From: Daldinia sp. FL1419
Taxonomy: Eukaryota > Ascomycota > Sordariomycetes > Xylariales > Hypoxylaceae
Direction: 5' to 3'
Length of the DNA: 48,617 nucleotides
Assembly: GCA_025201765.1 (NCBI GenBank)
Contig: MU623537.1
Span: 1-48,617 of the forward strand
Part shown: positions 1-13,088 of the stretch, one piece after another
Numbering within the stretch: position 1 is the stretch's first letter
How the letters are laid out: each line of letters opens with the position of its first letter
The notes under the pieces: generated by a model
Databases searched by the model: none
The model's input: only the letters and a program-made list of their open reading frames with translations
Told to the model about the DNA's origin: nothing
Translations under genes and position numbers: made by a program

Positions 1-144
<144 letters not shown>

Positions 145-276
145 TTTTTTAATCGCCTATCTATATTATAAAATTATAAAAAAAGATATCATTCCTTTCA
201 TCCCATTTAGTATGGTATATCCATAACTGGCACAACGTGCATCGTACCACTTACTAATATATTTTCATGCTGTTAG

Positions 277-1654
277 ATTATGGGTTGAGCCTGATGAGTC
301 TGGCTCTCGCGCCAAAACGGCACCAAAACCTTCTCTTGATCCTGCTACCGGCCGATCTCCGATTCGTCGCGAAACCTCCCACCGCCGCGCCGGTAACTCT
401 AGAAACATTGAACGGCGTCGTCAGCTAAGAGATATTCGAGATCAACGCACTCAACGTATCAATGAGATTTTATCCCGGCCTGAAAATATTGAGATCTTAT
501 CTCAACCTGATGATGCTGATAATGCTCGGATTTTACATCGAGCAGATCGAGTCGATAATGCTGAGGATGAATTGGGTCCCAGTGGTCTGCTTTCCATTCC
601 TGAGAGCGTTTCTAGCTTCTTTCGCATTCTTACAATACCACCAGGACAACATGCCTCAGATGACGAAATTGATGCCGAAATTGCTGCCGAATTAGCTGCT
701 TTCCTCCGAGGACCTCGTCGTGTTATCGATTCTACTCGTTCTGCTCAAGGAGAAGAAGACGCCTGGGATGACGAACCTCCTGCTTTGGAGGAAGGCGTCC
801 GTAGCTCTACTCAGCCAACGCGCCGTCAACATATACGAGCCGCGCGCGCCAACAGAAGTAATGGGTCATCCCCCACCGACTCTGACGATTGGGATGCATC
901 TATTCTTCCATCTCTAGATGATTACTATCGGACCCGCTCCAGACGAGTATCGCCCATGCCAAGGATACATCGTTTTATGGATCGGTTTGGGCATCTCCGG
1001 GAAGAAGACAGAGAGGTTGAATTGGCCCGGGACCGTACACTCGCCATGGTTGAAACTCCGGGTTCGAGTATGGATCACCATATCCATACTGCATTAAGAG
1101 AAATGAGTGATCGCCGACGACGATCCGGTGTTGACCGACGTCGGGTACCTCGGGTTAGATATGTCGATGGACTGGGTGACCGAGATCGTAGCCTAAGCCC
1201 CGAAGGAGATGGAGTTTGGTCTATCCTTCAGTCGACGTTAACCATTGACCCCCAACCACCTAGCGCTGGTTCTTCTTTTGCTTCTACAACAGCTTCGACC
1301 ATAGCATCTTTGAATCCTACCGTCTCCTCATCTCGCACTTCTATTACGAGCCCAAATGATGAGGTTGAGCCTCCTTGCGATCCTGTCCCGGAGCCGGAAT
1401 CTACTACTGACGCTAGTGGTACGGATGATCAGGGCGCGGATCGCCCTAGGCGGCCTACGCCCCATGGTAGACGATCGTACGCAGCAGTGGCCGCTGACAC
1501 CCAACCCAGTACGGGAATTTCCCCTGATGACCCCGAATGGCTTTCGGGTATGCACCGTATCGTCAGCGGGCTTGCATCTAGAGAGGATATACCGGAAGAA
1601 TGGTGGCAACAAGCTGGTCTTAGTCGTTCGATGTCGTGGGGTTGGCCTTCTTAG
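277..1654 (+). CDS. 3' part of an unknown Arg/Ser-rich protein (5' end missing)
   Basis: An open frame in one phase runs to the TAG at 1652-1654 and gives about 458 residues. No good start codon is seen. The frame is first open just after a branch-point-like TTACTAAT and a TTAG acceptor (271-276), so this looks like a last exon whose upstream exons lie beyond the contig start. The protein begins with a basic helical stretch (RRRQLRDIRDQR). It has an acidic segment near ASDDEIDAEIAAELAAF, long disordered Ser/Arg/Pro regions, and a compact C-terminus with DDPEWLSGMHRIV and EEWWQQAGL that looks like a conserved motif. I do not recognise a named domain. The composition suggests a nuclear or scaffold-like disordered protein, but this is only inference. 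Confidence 0.65.
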
Positions 1655-3159
1655 AACTTCATAATCACAAGGAATCGATTTGGAATGTCCTAAAGTGCTG
1701 AGGATATTCGAATGGTTGCATTATTCTTGTTTGGGGGGCTTAGACTCTGGCGTTACAGTGGGGGAAAAGGATACGTATTATGGCGCGATGGTATGGATAA
1801 GCCCTTGCTTAAGCTGCTTAAGCTTGAAGTTATATTGCTGGCGTTGTATTTATACTTGTAGGAAGGTATCATGCGTCCGCAGAGGTTACCAAAAGAAAAG
1901 GAACGGAGCTACAACCCGGGCTCGTTGCAGACCTAAAGGGGTAAGAATACGGATTATGGTAATATATACCTACGTAGTCCGAGAATTATTAGGACTATTT
2001 TTGACACCGCTGAGATGTCGTGGTTAGAAAATTCGATCTCTTTTTCTTGAACTAAATCCTGTAAATCCGTTAATGCTTAGTATGACCTAATTTTCCAACT
2101 CGTAATATTTCCAATCATTCAGAGTCCTGCTTCTTAGTACTTGATTGATACCGCACGTGGTTAGTGGCCGAGTTGGCGTCGCGGACATATTTGTATTGCG
2201 TTACCGGGAGTGGTTTTTGATTTCATGTCTCATGTCCCATGGCATGGCATGGCAACCTGCAGTAGCTGCTTATTCTAATTCCCGGCCGACCAGTAAAGTA
2301 GCTCTACTCAGGTGTGCCTGGATGCGCTTTATCCCGGGAGTCACAATGATCAATTTATTTTAGCACCGCAATCTGCTAGGTCAGTGCTGTATTAGTCCTG
2401 AGTCAGTACTAAAAAAAACAATGTTCATCGTACTAACTGAAGCGCTAAACCTAATAGCAGCTCAGTGCTAGGATCAGTACTAAACGGGGTACTAAATCGA
2501 TCACCCAGATCAAGTACCCAACCCAAGCTATGCTATAAAGCGCTTAGCCAATGAAGCTGGAGCCTCTTGAAACATTCCAGGAACAGCAAGGAATAACAAC
2601 CTGAAGCTATCATTGGGCGCCTAAATTCTTTCCCGCACAAATACCACAAATACAACACATGCACTTCTTTCCTTCCCCCACATTTGGGAATCCATATTTG
2701 GGGGAATTTCGTGGCAACTGGCAACGAAGCTTTTCAGCCCTAGATTAAACCCCCGACCTTGACCTGGTCTAGTTTGATCTTTGAACTTTGACCTGACCTT
2801 GATTCGACCCAGTACTGACTTTTCTAAGATTTTCTAAGCACACGTCCCAAATCTCCATTTTAAGTACCTAAATAAATAATTAGTTCGACCATTGCCGAGT
2901 CCGACCTTCGCCCAACCCAATCGACGGTCCGTGCTTCGAGAGAAAAATAAGAGGAGAATATATCGTCTCAACATTTTGGTCGTATGATAGAAAGAAAAAA
3001 AAGACATAAAGGTTAAGCTGGAATGTGAAAAGTAAACTTGGATCTGCACCGCCAACGACGTGTGCTTCCACTACGTTTCACCTTCGAGATCTCGACTGGC
3101 GGCCTCTTCCGAGTCCAACGAGAGAACGAGAGGGGGAATAACGTGTAGACCGCTTGGTC
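1655..3159. other. Intergenic region
   Basis: About 1.5 kb between the first gene and the septation kinase. No supported gene is seen on either strand. It holds imperfect direct repeats of TCAGTGCT...TCAGTACTAAA near 2380-2490, a short run of CATGGCATGGCATGG near 2240, and CTTAAGC repeats near 1805. The last few hundred bases must contain the promoter and 5' leader of the kinase gene. Confidence 0.6.
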
Positions 3160-6100
3160 ATGGCGCCTAGCTCCGGACACGCCCCTCACCCCTCCAATGG
3201 CTCTTCGTCGAGCGACCGACGTTACAGTCCCGCGAATGGAAAAGCTGCCGTAGTAGCCAGTCGACACGAAAGGACTCCCAATACACCGAGGAAGGAGGCT
3301 AGTAGACGTGAGACCGCTTTGCAGGATCCAGGGTTAAGAGACTACGTACGTGTATTGCGTCTATATATCAGTAATGAAGTTGTACATCCTTGGCATTGGA
3401 CTGACTGGGTTCATTATAGCGTCTAGGAGAATGTCTAGGCAAGGGAGCGTTCGGCTCCGTATACAAGGCGATCCATTGGGGCACCGGCGAAGCTGTTGCT
3501 GTCAAGCAAATTAAACTGGTAAATTTACCAAAGAGCGAGCTACGAATGATCGAGGTACGCCGGTACTATCATACAATTACATTCTACGAGGGTCGAAGAA
3601 GGCTAATAATAAAGTAGGCTGAAATCGATCTGCTGAAAAATTTGAACGTAGGTGACCCCTATCCTCTGACGGTAGGATCCGTGATTGTATATTCCAGACC
3701 CTAACAATTTCTAGCATGACAACATTGTCAAATACATTGGGTTTGTTAAGTCGGCAGACTGTCTCAATATCATTTTAGAGTATGCTGTCACCCCCAATCT
3801 AGCCGTGTGCATCGGATGTTAACTGATGCTAGATATTGCGAGAATGGTTCTTTACATTCAATATGTAAGGCGTATGGGAAATTCCCGGAGAACCTAGTTG
3901 GGGTCTATATGACCCAGGTTCTCCAGGGCCTTCAATATCTACATGACCAAGGTGTGATACATAGAGATATCAAGGGAGCTAACATCTTGACAACCAAAGA
4001 TGGTAAGGTCAAGCTTGCGGACTTTGGCGTATCTACCAGTACAGTCGCCGGACCCGATAAAGAGGCTCAAGTAGTAGGAACTCCCTATTGGATGGCCCCG
4101 GAAATAATTGAGCTATCTGGTGCCACGCCTGCATCTGATATCTGGAGTTTGGGTTGCACTGTTATTGAGCTATTATCTGGTAAACCTCCGTATCACCATC
4201 TACAAGCTATGCCTGCTCTATTTGCTATTGTCAACGATGACCATCCACCACTCCCCGAGGGTGTATCTTCGGTCTGTAGTCCTACCACTGTGTTGGTCTT
4301 GTATCCCCGAGAATTAAGAGGCTGACAGCGGGTTAGGCGGCGCGTGATTTTCTCATCCAATGCTTTCAGAAAGACCCAAATCTACGTGTTTCCGCGAGGA
4401 AGCTGCTGAAGCATAACTGGATTGTAGGTTGCCGGCGAAGCGATGCACCTGTGGCCAAAGCCCCGGGCAATTTCAGCCAAGCTGTGGAAGAAGTCAAGCA
4501 ATGGAATAAAGCACTCACCTCTTCTGAAACCAACCTTAGAGTTTCGGCTGGGTCCGATTCGTCGTTCCCCTTCCATCATAACCATCAAAATTTACGATTC
4601 TCGTCCCAAGAACAACCGAGATCTAACGCACCAACCCCAGCCAAGGCGCCTTTCATGTTGAAACCAAGACCCACTGCCGAGGACTTCCGGTCTCCTGAGC
4701 TTGCGGGTACGTAACTATATGCAATTAATTTCGGCGAATCCCCAATAAGCCACATGATAGCTCACCTTTTTCCTTTCTTTTAGATGACGATAATTGGGAC
4801 GACGATTTTGCAACGGCAATTTCACCCAGCGCTCTAAAGCTCCCTCATGTTAAACCCCAGGACCACTTTGGCGGTATGCTTTCAGCTGACCGTCTAAAGG
4901 CATTTGCCTCTATTGACAACTCGCGTGATTTTTCTACTGCCTGGGAGAACGACTTTGATAGTGACCTTCTCACGACGATACATAAACTGCAGTCGGTTCA
5001 AGAAGAGGACCCCCAAGAAAAGACAATTCGTCCAAACTGGAAGTTCCCGGGAAAGCCTGAGAAAATAGTAGAACCAAAGCCTCCGCAACCACCGAAATCA
5101 TCTTCCCCTCGTAAGCGGATGGGAAGTGGCCATCAGAGGCAGAAGTCTCAGCCCAAACCTCAGCTCAGTAACAAATTCGAGCTTCCTGCTCGGCCTGATT
5201 TATTATATAGGGAACAGACGACAGAGGACTATTCAGATATTTTTGACGATAACGAGAGTGTCTTTAACCAACGTCTGGGTTTATCTAAGAAGGTACGTAT
5301 TTGTTCCGTCACGATCTTTCTATCCTGCCCTATCGCTCACTTAGTGTCACAGCCTGACGCCCCCCAATTATTCCATCCTTCGGATCTTACCAGTTTGCCA
5401 CGCTCTATGCAGTCTCCCGTGGCGAGTAGCATCAGAAGACCAGCCTCGGCGCGACCCTCGGCTCTTCCTGATCGACCATTTCAAAGATCTAAATCAGCTA
5501 TTGAGATCCAAAAGTTTGCCGAAGACGAAGAAGACGAAGACTTCTCTGATATATTCGGCCCCGCTGACAACTTAACCGAGAAAGAGGAGAGCGACCGAGG
5601 CTCCGAGGACGGAAACCTAATGGTATTATCTCGACTTTCTAACAACTCCTGGTTAGGTGACGATGAAGACGAAGACGACCCATTCGCATCTATGGATCCA
5701 GACTGGGATGAGATGGATCTAGAAGCGAATATCGCCCGCGATCGGCATGCTCGACTTGCTGAAAAGATCGAAGAGCTTGTCCGCTCGCTCAAAACGACCG
5801 AAGGTGAAGACAAGTTACTAGAGCTTTCAGAGGACCTGGTTAGTTTCTATTATTACCTCGTTTTGATGTAATACCTATCTTCATTCTGACACTTAATTCT
5901 AGTTGGGGCTACTTTGGGAAAACAACGATGTTAAAAACCTAATAATCAGTGCCCACGGGTTGCTACCAATCCTCGAGATTCTTGATCTTTGCACGGTGAA
6001 GAGTAGGCAGCAGATGATTCTGCAGCTATTGCAAGTTGTTAACACAGTATGTACACCCATGTTTCGCCTGTTAAATAATCTTCAACTCACCATTCGGTAG

Positions 6101-8219
6101 ATTATACTGGATGATGTCGAACTACAAGAGAACCTATGTTTCGTCGGCGGGATCCCAATCATCACAAAGTTTGCAGCTCGGCAATACTCGAACGAGATTC
6201 GGCTAGAAGCTGCGGCGTTTGTAAGACAAATGTATCAAACATCTACCCTTACACTGCAGATGTTTGTTAGTGCCGGTGGTCTCAATGTGCTCGTCGAATT
6301 TTTAGACGAGGATTACGATACAGCAAAAGATTTAGTACTTATCGGTGTGAATGGTGTCTGGAACGTCTTTGAACTTCAGGTTTGTCACTGTAAACCTCGG
6401 TCAAACATAGGTACTTTCTACTCACACGTATCTAGGGTCCCACCCCGAAGAATGATTTCTGTCGGATATTCTCGAGGAGCAAAATACTCGACCCGCTAGC
6501 TCTCGTGCTTCATCGTGTTCTCGACGAGGACGTTGAGAACGAATTGACGGAACTGATCGAAGGCCGTATTGTCAACATATTTTACTTATTTTCCCAAGCC
6601 GAGAACTTTGTTAAAGAGATGGTGGCTGACCGGCAGGTTTTAAAGAGTAAGCCTTTGGTTTATTATCAATAGTTCAAGCTGACACTCGGCTAGGTATTCT
6701 AAAAGACCTTCGACGCATGACACCCGCACATCAAATCACGATGTTAAAATTCATCAAGAACCTTTCAATGCTATCAACAACTCTAGATGCTCTCCACTCT
6801 GCAGATGCCATTGACTTTCTAATTGAGTTACTAAGCGGTAGTATGAAAAGAGGGCATCCTCATTTCCGCGAGATCTCTAATCAAGTGCTCAATACGATGT
6901 TCAACCTCTGTCGCTTAAGCAAGGACCGACAGGAATACGCCGCTGTGAATGGAATAATACCCCTATTACTAAAGATTATGAAGACAGACCGGCCACCAAA
7001 AGAATTTGCACTCCCGATCCTTTGCGATATGGCTCATTCGGGAAGTAAAGGCCGGCGATTCTTATGGCAAAATAAAGGCCTTGACTTTTATGTTTCACTC
7101 ATAGCGGACCAATACTGGCAGGTCACGGCGCTAGATGCTATATATGTTTGGTGAGTAACTTGTCTTTTTTTTTCTCGGCCTAGGAGCTGCTAACAAATAT
7201 GAAGGTTACAAGAAGAGACGGCGAAGGTCGAAGGCCACCTCCTGAACGGAAAGTTTCCAGAGGCGGTCTTATCCTGTTTTAATACTCAGAAGACGAATGC
7301 CTTTGATCCAAACCTTTTAGAACCGTTACTCAAGATTCTTCGATTGTCGCCATCTTTAGCCGCGGCGTTAGCTAAATCAGAGATGTACACGGGGATTGAA
7401 CAGAAGCTATCGCAAAAGAAGGCTGTTGTACGCTTGAACCTTCTTCGTCTTGTTCGGAACATACTAGAAGCACGCGAAACAGACTACTTTACGAATCTCA
7501 AGGATAAACAGCTCCGACATCTACTTGAGGCAATTAAAATTCTGGCCGAGAAGGATTCTGCCGTACTTGTGCGAAATTTGGCATCCGACCTTGTCGTTTC
7601 CCATATTGATGCTAACTCGGATCAATTGGCACCACCCCTGTCTGCGTCGATAGCATCATCTGGATCAAATCGTACACGATCTGGAAGACGCATATATACT
7701 CCGCCCTCACTCCATTCCGCCTCCCCCATGCCACTTACCCCGACTCATGTGTCTCGTCACTCACAATCTGGCGCGTTTATTGAAGTAGCATCGAGTCCTA
7801 AGCGCTCGGGTGTATCACTAGCCCAAGAACGTGACCCCGTTGCATACCGGCCTAGGAGCAAAGACGGTATCTCGGGTATTCCGATCAGTTCGCCTCGTAG
7901 ATTAAGTACTGATATCCAACCTGGAAATGGCCTCTCTGGCGGTAAGAGCAGATTACCGAGGAATTCAGGTTTGTATGCGCCACGGCCCAGTCTAAGTGCC
8001 CTCGCAATAGGTTCTCGTAGCGAAGGCATGATAACAAATAAAGAAAATGTTATAAATACTACGGAAGAGCTTACTCGGTCTTCGAGAAGAAATTCGCCAC
8101 CAGAGCCCAATGCCATGCGTACTGGGAGCGTTTCTTCATTTTCCTCATCTTCCTCATCTGTATCCGGGTCAGGAAGGTCGAAAAGAAGTCGAGCGCCGAG
8201 TGATGGAAAGCAGAAATAG
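3160..8219 (+). CDS. sepH: SepH/Cdc7-type septation initiation network protein kinase
   Basis: Thirteen exons join to 4326 nt (1441 aa): 3160-3345, 3420-3554, 3618-3647, 3715-3779, 3833-4271, 4337-4706, 4784-5292, 5353-5838, 5903-6046, 6101-6379, 6436-6646, 6694-7150, 7205-8219. The kinase domain covers about residues 63-315, with the glycine loop LGKGAFGSV, catalytic Lys91, HRDIKGAN with Asp184, DFG at Asp202, and GTPYWMAPEI. A disordered acidic/basic middle follows, then an Armadillo/HEAT-like C-terminal half (for example EIRLEAAAFVRQMY, FVSAGGLNVLVEFL) and a Ser-rich tail. This order is that of fungal SepH and fission yeast Cdc7. In the known family the kinase acts at spindle pole bodies below the GTPase Spg1 to trigger septum formation and, in moulds, conidiation. 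The ATG at 3160 is the first in frame. Intron 7 is 60 nt with no stop, so its retention would stay in frame. Confidence 0.95.
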
Positions 8220-9413
8220 GACGCATGAAATTGCCTCCTAGGTTAATGGCTGCGGAAAGTACATAAATGGTTTATATGGGAGAGTACTGGCTTATCAGAG
8301 TCTGACGAGGAGCCGTATACGAGGTCTACGGAAATTATGAAAATGTCGCATGTGTTTCTTCTACTTTAATAGAAGGGAAGAAAGAAGCCTTTGCATCTCG
8401 GGGAGCATTTTAAGGGGTTCTGCTTCAACGGGGTTTCTGTTTCTGTTTCTGTTTCTTATACGGTCTGAGTGGCGCGTCTATCTGCATAGAGAGGAGAGAG
8501 GTATTGGCGTGGAAAGGAGGAATTGTTTACACAACGAAAAGTCAATGCAGAAGAAGCAGGGTTCACGATGGATCTTTCTGGCCCCTTATATCATGTGACT
8601 GTGTGATTATAAGCATGGTATTCATCCTTTCGATGTGGTGTGGCAGATTGACGATAATAGCAATGATATTGATGTGACTAGAAGAAACACGGTGATGTGA
8701 AGATGGATTGGCATTGCTCGCGGTGCTGTCTATTTTGTATGAGGATTAAATAATGATTATGAGCGTTGAGCCACCTCGATCTAATTTCAATATTTGATTT
8801 TAGCAAACTCACCTCTATACTATCAGCTTAGTTACATTTCTTTCTGATGCCTTCTTTTTCCTTCTTTTTAATTGTTCTACATAATCAGCAGCTACATGAA
8901 AATGGAAGAGAATTTCCGTAGTTCCCAACAAGAAAGCTCTGTGGAGTTACCCCTAACAATATTATGTATTCCGGTTGTGCTCTGGAGGTTTCCCCTCACA
9001 TCTCCACATGAGAGGCCCGACCTGCCTCAACGAGCAGGGAGAATTACTACGTTCTCTTGGCGGAATTATTGTACGCTGATAGATGCTACCTTATCGATGG
9101 TTTTCTCGCTCGCGCTTATACTAGATTGTAACTATATCCACATGGTTCCTGACGCCATTGCAGGCGCGAGATGGCGAGATATACGCTACACCTATTAATG
9201 GTCATTCGCGAGAGGACTTGCGTAGGTATGAGGTACGACTTGCTTTTTGATTTCCCGTTCTTGAGATGCGAACTCCCGAAGCAAAATGCTTTTTAGTTGT
9301 TGCTGATCCTTATTTTATATCATAGTTTTCTTCCACGCTGCGCTGGTTATGAGAGACTTCATGTCTGGTTATTCGTAATAGCGTCTTCCCTGACACCGTA
9401 AACGTTCGTTGAG
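8220..9413. other. Intergenic region
   Basis: About 1.2 kb. The first part is presumably the kinase 3' UTR and contains a TTTCTG microsatellite-like run near 8436-8457. The last part must carry the promoter of the carboxypeptidase. The open frames here have no recognisable protein features, and I see no gene. Confidence 0.6.
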
Positions 9414-11212
9414 ATGGCTCTATTGGCGTCCAAGCGCTGGGCACGGTTCCAGGCGGTTTTGCTATTGTGCAGTCCGGTGGTAACCGCGGTTCGTTACGGC
9501 GAGAACCACGCTCCGGTGGAAAAGGATGAGGACCTTGTAGCTGCGAATTTCCCTAATGCTAATGAAACGTTATTCTCGCCTGCATTTGCGAACCCGGAAT
9601 CCGTCTTGCCGGGGTTTGCTAATGGTACTGATGGCCCGACTGATGATGCGACACTTGGTATGTAAAGACGGCCATTCTTCGTGTATACCTATTCACTATA
9701 TTAACGAGCGAGCAGACTTGTTTCTACGATCGATAGCGGAGCGAAATGATTGGGTGCAATATAAAATCGCAGATTTCACCTCCGAGGAAGGGCGCGCGTT
9801 CCCGTACGTGGTTCTTTCGGACCTATCCTCTCAAAGAACCCAAGAACCAAAACTTCGCGTCTGGATCCAAGGAGGCGTGCACGGGAATGAGCCAGCGGGA
9901 GACCAAGCGGTCCTCGCGCTACTGGGAAAGTTAGATGCGGACCGTAGCTGGCGAGAGCGACTGCTCGAGCGGTTGGATATTACGCTGCTGCCTCGGTATA
10001 ACCCGGACGGGGTGGCATATTTCCAACGCGCTTTAGCGAGTAACTTAGACCCGAACCGCGAGCATACGAAGCTCTTCCGTAGGATATCCCGGGGGCACAA
10101 GCGCCTCCTTAGTTCCTTTTCACCGCACATCACGGTCGATATGCACGAGTTCACTGGTACCCGGCCTTCCGGCGGCAACGGGATCTACAAACACGGGATG
10201 GACGCGCTAATCGCCGCGGGAAAGAACCTCAACACGCACCCTGATATCCGGAACATCTCCGAGGTGCTCTTTGCCGCCGGTGTCGGGGAGCGTCTGGTGA
10301 AGAAGGGGTTCCGATGGGAACCGTATTTTACGGGAGCTTCGACGGGGTCAGAGATCGTGCTTAACGAGGCGGGAAGCGACGCGAAGAGTGGGAGGAATAA
10401 CTACGCGCTGGCGCAGAGCGTGACGATTCTGTGCGAAGTCAGGGGGATAAGGCTTGCGGACCAGCATTTCCAGAGGAGGGTTGCGACGGCGTTGAATATG
10501 GTTGGGGCGATATTGGACATCGCGGTGGAGAATCATGAGGAGGTTTATCAGACGGTGAGTTTCTCTATCTTGACAATTAGAACTGATGCCTTGGATACCT
10601 ATCTACAAGGGAATCCTTCGGTACTAACTAAACTGGCAGGTCGAGGGCGCTATAGACAGTTTCATCAACAGCGATGATCCTATAGTGCTGACCGACTATC
10701 CCAACAAAACGAACCGCAACATCACCTTTATTAACCGCAATACCGGGAAACTAACCCAAGTCCCCGTAACCTTCTTCAGCACAACACCTACTACCGCAAA
10801 CCAAACCCGCGCTCGTCCCGAGGCGTATCTGATCCCGCGAACATACTCTGAACTAGCCGCCCGCCTGCGAGACTCCGGGGTCATCGTCGAGACCCTAAAA
10901 GAAGGGTACCGCGGCCCAGCCGAGGCACTCGCAATCACATCGGCAGCATTCGCGAGGGGATACTACGAGGGCGCGGTGCAAGCCACAGTAACGACGAAAC
11001 CCACCCCGAGAGAGGAGCTTGTGCTTCCGCCTGGGAGCTTCCGGGTAAGTACCAGGCAGAAGAACGCCGCGCTGGCGTTCGTCGCGCTGGAGCCGGAGAA
11101 CGTCGATTCGTACGTGCGGTTCAATTTGGTCCCGGTGCAGGCGGGCGATGAGTATCCTATCTTCAGGGTTCCTAGGGAGGGGAACCGGGAGGCTAGAGCG
11201 ATTAGGGATTAG
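9414..11212 (+). CDS. Secreted zinc carboxypeptidase, peptidase family M14
   Basis: Three exons (9414-9657, 9716-10554, 10640-11212) join to 551 aa. A signal peptide is likely in residues 1-25 (basic start, then the hydrophobic stretch VLLLCSPVVTAV). Zinc ligands are visible as HGNE (His137, Glu140) and His225 in VDMHEFTG. LPRYNPDG carries the substrate-binding Arg/Asn type motif, and Glu322 in ILCEVRG sits where the catalytic Glu of M14 enzymes lies. The second intron has a clear ACTAAC branch point. A roughly 180-residue C-terminal extension follows the catalytic domain and is probably a beta-rich accessory region. The enzyme should remove C-terminal residues from peptides outside the cell. 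The exact substrate class cannot be told from sequence. Confidence 0.9.
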
Positions 11213-11644
11213 GGATTAAGGGGTAGATATTCGAGGCTGGTGGAGTGACTGTGTGATCAGGGGTTCTGATGGCGAACCCGGACTTAACTCGAAAAAAAAC
11301 TCCGGGATACGAAAATTTTGTTATTTTTCAGGGGAGGTTATAAAAAGAAAAAAAAAAAGAAAAGAATAAATAATGCTTCATTCTATATAAGTACTGTTTC
11401 TATTCTTTTCCTAGCTTCCCCTTTAACCCAATTCACTGGTAATCAGGCGTTGCAATACGATAGAAGCACGGAAATGGTAAGCCATCAAGCACACGATCTT
11501 GTTGACTTCATGCAACCCTGAGGTGTAAAAGGTCAATTCCTATCCTAAGTCCGGGATAGATATCCGAGACATGCAGTCGGGAAACCGCGCCCGCGCCTCG
11601 CTACCCATATCCGTAGGTTGGGTACATAAGCTATTTACCTTGGA
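11213..11644. other. Intergenic region between convergent genes
   Basis: About 430 bp between the convergent carboxypeptidase and small secreted protein genes. It holds an A-rich run (11341-11373). A short telomere-like TTAGGGA repeat (11202-11223) straddles the stop codon of the carboxypeptidase. No gene is seen. Confidence 0.6.
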
Positions 11645-12230
11645 CTATGAGATCTTCTTCCAGTACCACATGACTTGGGTGTGCCCCTTTGGAATTTCCA
11701 TCTGCTGGGATCCCCACACGTATTCCCATACGGGTGCTATAGTCTCGTCTCTGGGAATGATCTTGACATCGTAGAAGCAGTTCATATCTCCATGGCACAG
11801 GAACGAGTAGTCGAGCCCCTGCCAAAGTTAGCATATTTGTCTAGCCACATTACGCAGATGCAGGACGCCGTACGTCAATGGTATAGAGGGAATCAGTAAC
11901 CGACGCCTCGTAGTCCTCACGACAGAAGTAAGAGTACGACTTGGAGCCGTACGCGTTGTCGGTATTGGCCGGTTGCGTAGAGTCTCTGAATGTGCAGTTA
12001 CCGGTGCTAGTGGAAAGGGTGTGCGGATACGTATCGAGCCTCGTGAAGGTCGCGCAGTCCGACTCGGAAAAGCCGCCCCTAGCGTTTAAACATCCGATAC
12101 TATCGGCGGGGGAAGCATTCTGAAAATCGGTGCTGTTAATGACGTAGATCTGCCCTGAGCCAGAGATATCTTGCGCGAGAGCCGTTGTCGCTAGAACAGC
12201 GCAGAAGACGGTGTAATTCGCAAACTTCAT
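11645..12230 (-). CDS. Small secreted cysteine-rich protein (effector-like)
   Basis: Two exons (11874-12230 and 11645-11818 on the minus strand) join to 176 aa. The 55-nt intron has GTACGG...TGCTAAC...GGCAG. Residues 1-19 form a signal peptide ending TTALA before Gln20. The mature part has six cysteines (47, 59, 79, 103, 127, 133), enough for three disulfides, and a Tyr/Trp-rich C-terminus ending WYWKKIS. No family is recognised. Size, secretion signal and even cysteine number fit fungal small secreted proteins and candidate effectors, but activity is unknown. A TATA-like element lies about 95 bp upstream of the ATG. Confidence 0.75.
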
Positions 12231-13088
12231 GGTTGTTGGACGATAGATCGGTTACTTGCTAGACTGAAGAAAACAGCGGGACTGATAATGATTAATCAAT
12301 ATACCCGTACCATGGGACGCGCCTATATATACTCGGGTAGACTCCGTTCTAGATCGTGACCGCTGTCTTGGGATTACTCGAAAGAGAAACCGCCCCATTG
12401 TGCTCCCGCATGCAACGCATTTGCTGCCAACGCTGATATTAGAACCCCTTCAACTGTAACTGCATAAGCGATTGCTAATCAGATGGAACCTACCTCATAT
12501 ATCACTTGTGGCAGGGCATCGTGTCGAATGTTCGCTTAAGCCATGCATCATTTCACATGTCTTAAAAACCCACGAACGTGATAGCATCTTCCTTGAATTT
12601 CTATCACCAATATCCCCCCGTGCCCTTGGGGGCTGACTAACTGGTGAGATCGAGACAACCTAATCTTGCTTGTTACCTCTCTCGACTTTGGGTGCAAGTC
12701 GCCTGTGTTCCTACGCTTACAAAATGCTGTATAATAGGCTTATAATACCTGCTCGCATTAGGACAAGATCGGAATCAGCGATAGCCTTTGGGGCGATTAC
12801 TCCCAATTGGATACCAATTTAGGATGATTTGCGGCAGGGGTAAATTAACGACTTGGGGGGGAGCTTCCTGGGTTGGTCTACCGAGGTCCGAATGCATCGG
12901 CAACCAAGGTTGCGTCCCGCCCACGATGGAACGGAAGAAACTCCGGCGCTAACCGAATTCTTGTATAACAGGTAGCATACCTAATAGGTAACCAGAGTAA
13001 CCTATGTAGTCTTCGTAGAAATAGCTGTAACTATACCACTTGAGCAGGGGAGGGGAGTCGAGTTTTTCATTGGCCAACAGCTGTGATC
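12231..13088. other. Intergenic region
   Basis: About 860 bp between the small secreted protein gene and the end of the Zn2Cys6 gene, both on the minus strand. Apart from the TATA-like element near 12325 I see no coding signal. The stretch should hold the promoter of the secreted protein gene. Confidence 0.55.
12323..12332 (-). promoter_or_regulatory. TATA-like element of the small secreted protein gene
   Basis: The minus strand reads GTATATATAG about 95 bp before the start codon at 12230, a usual distance for a fungal TATA box with a short leader. Placement is by motif only. Confidence 0.45.

Noticed and set aside
8872..9198. 108-codon frame upstream of the carboxypeptidase
   Set aside because: No homology-like features. 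Probably chance, within the promoter region.
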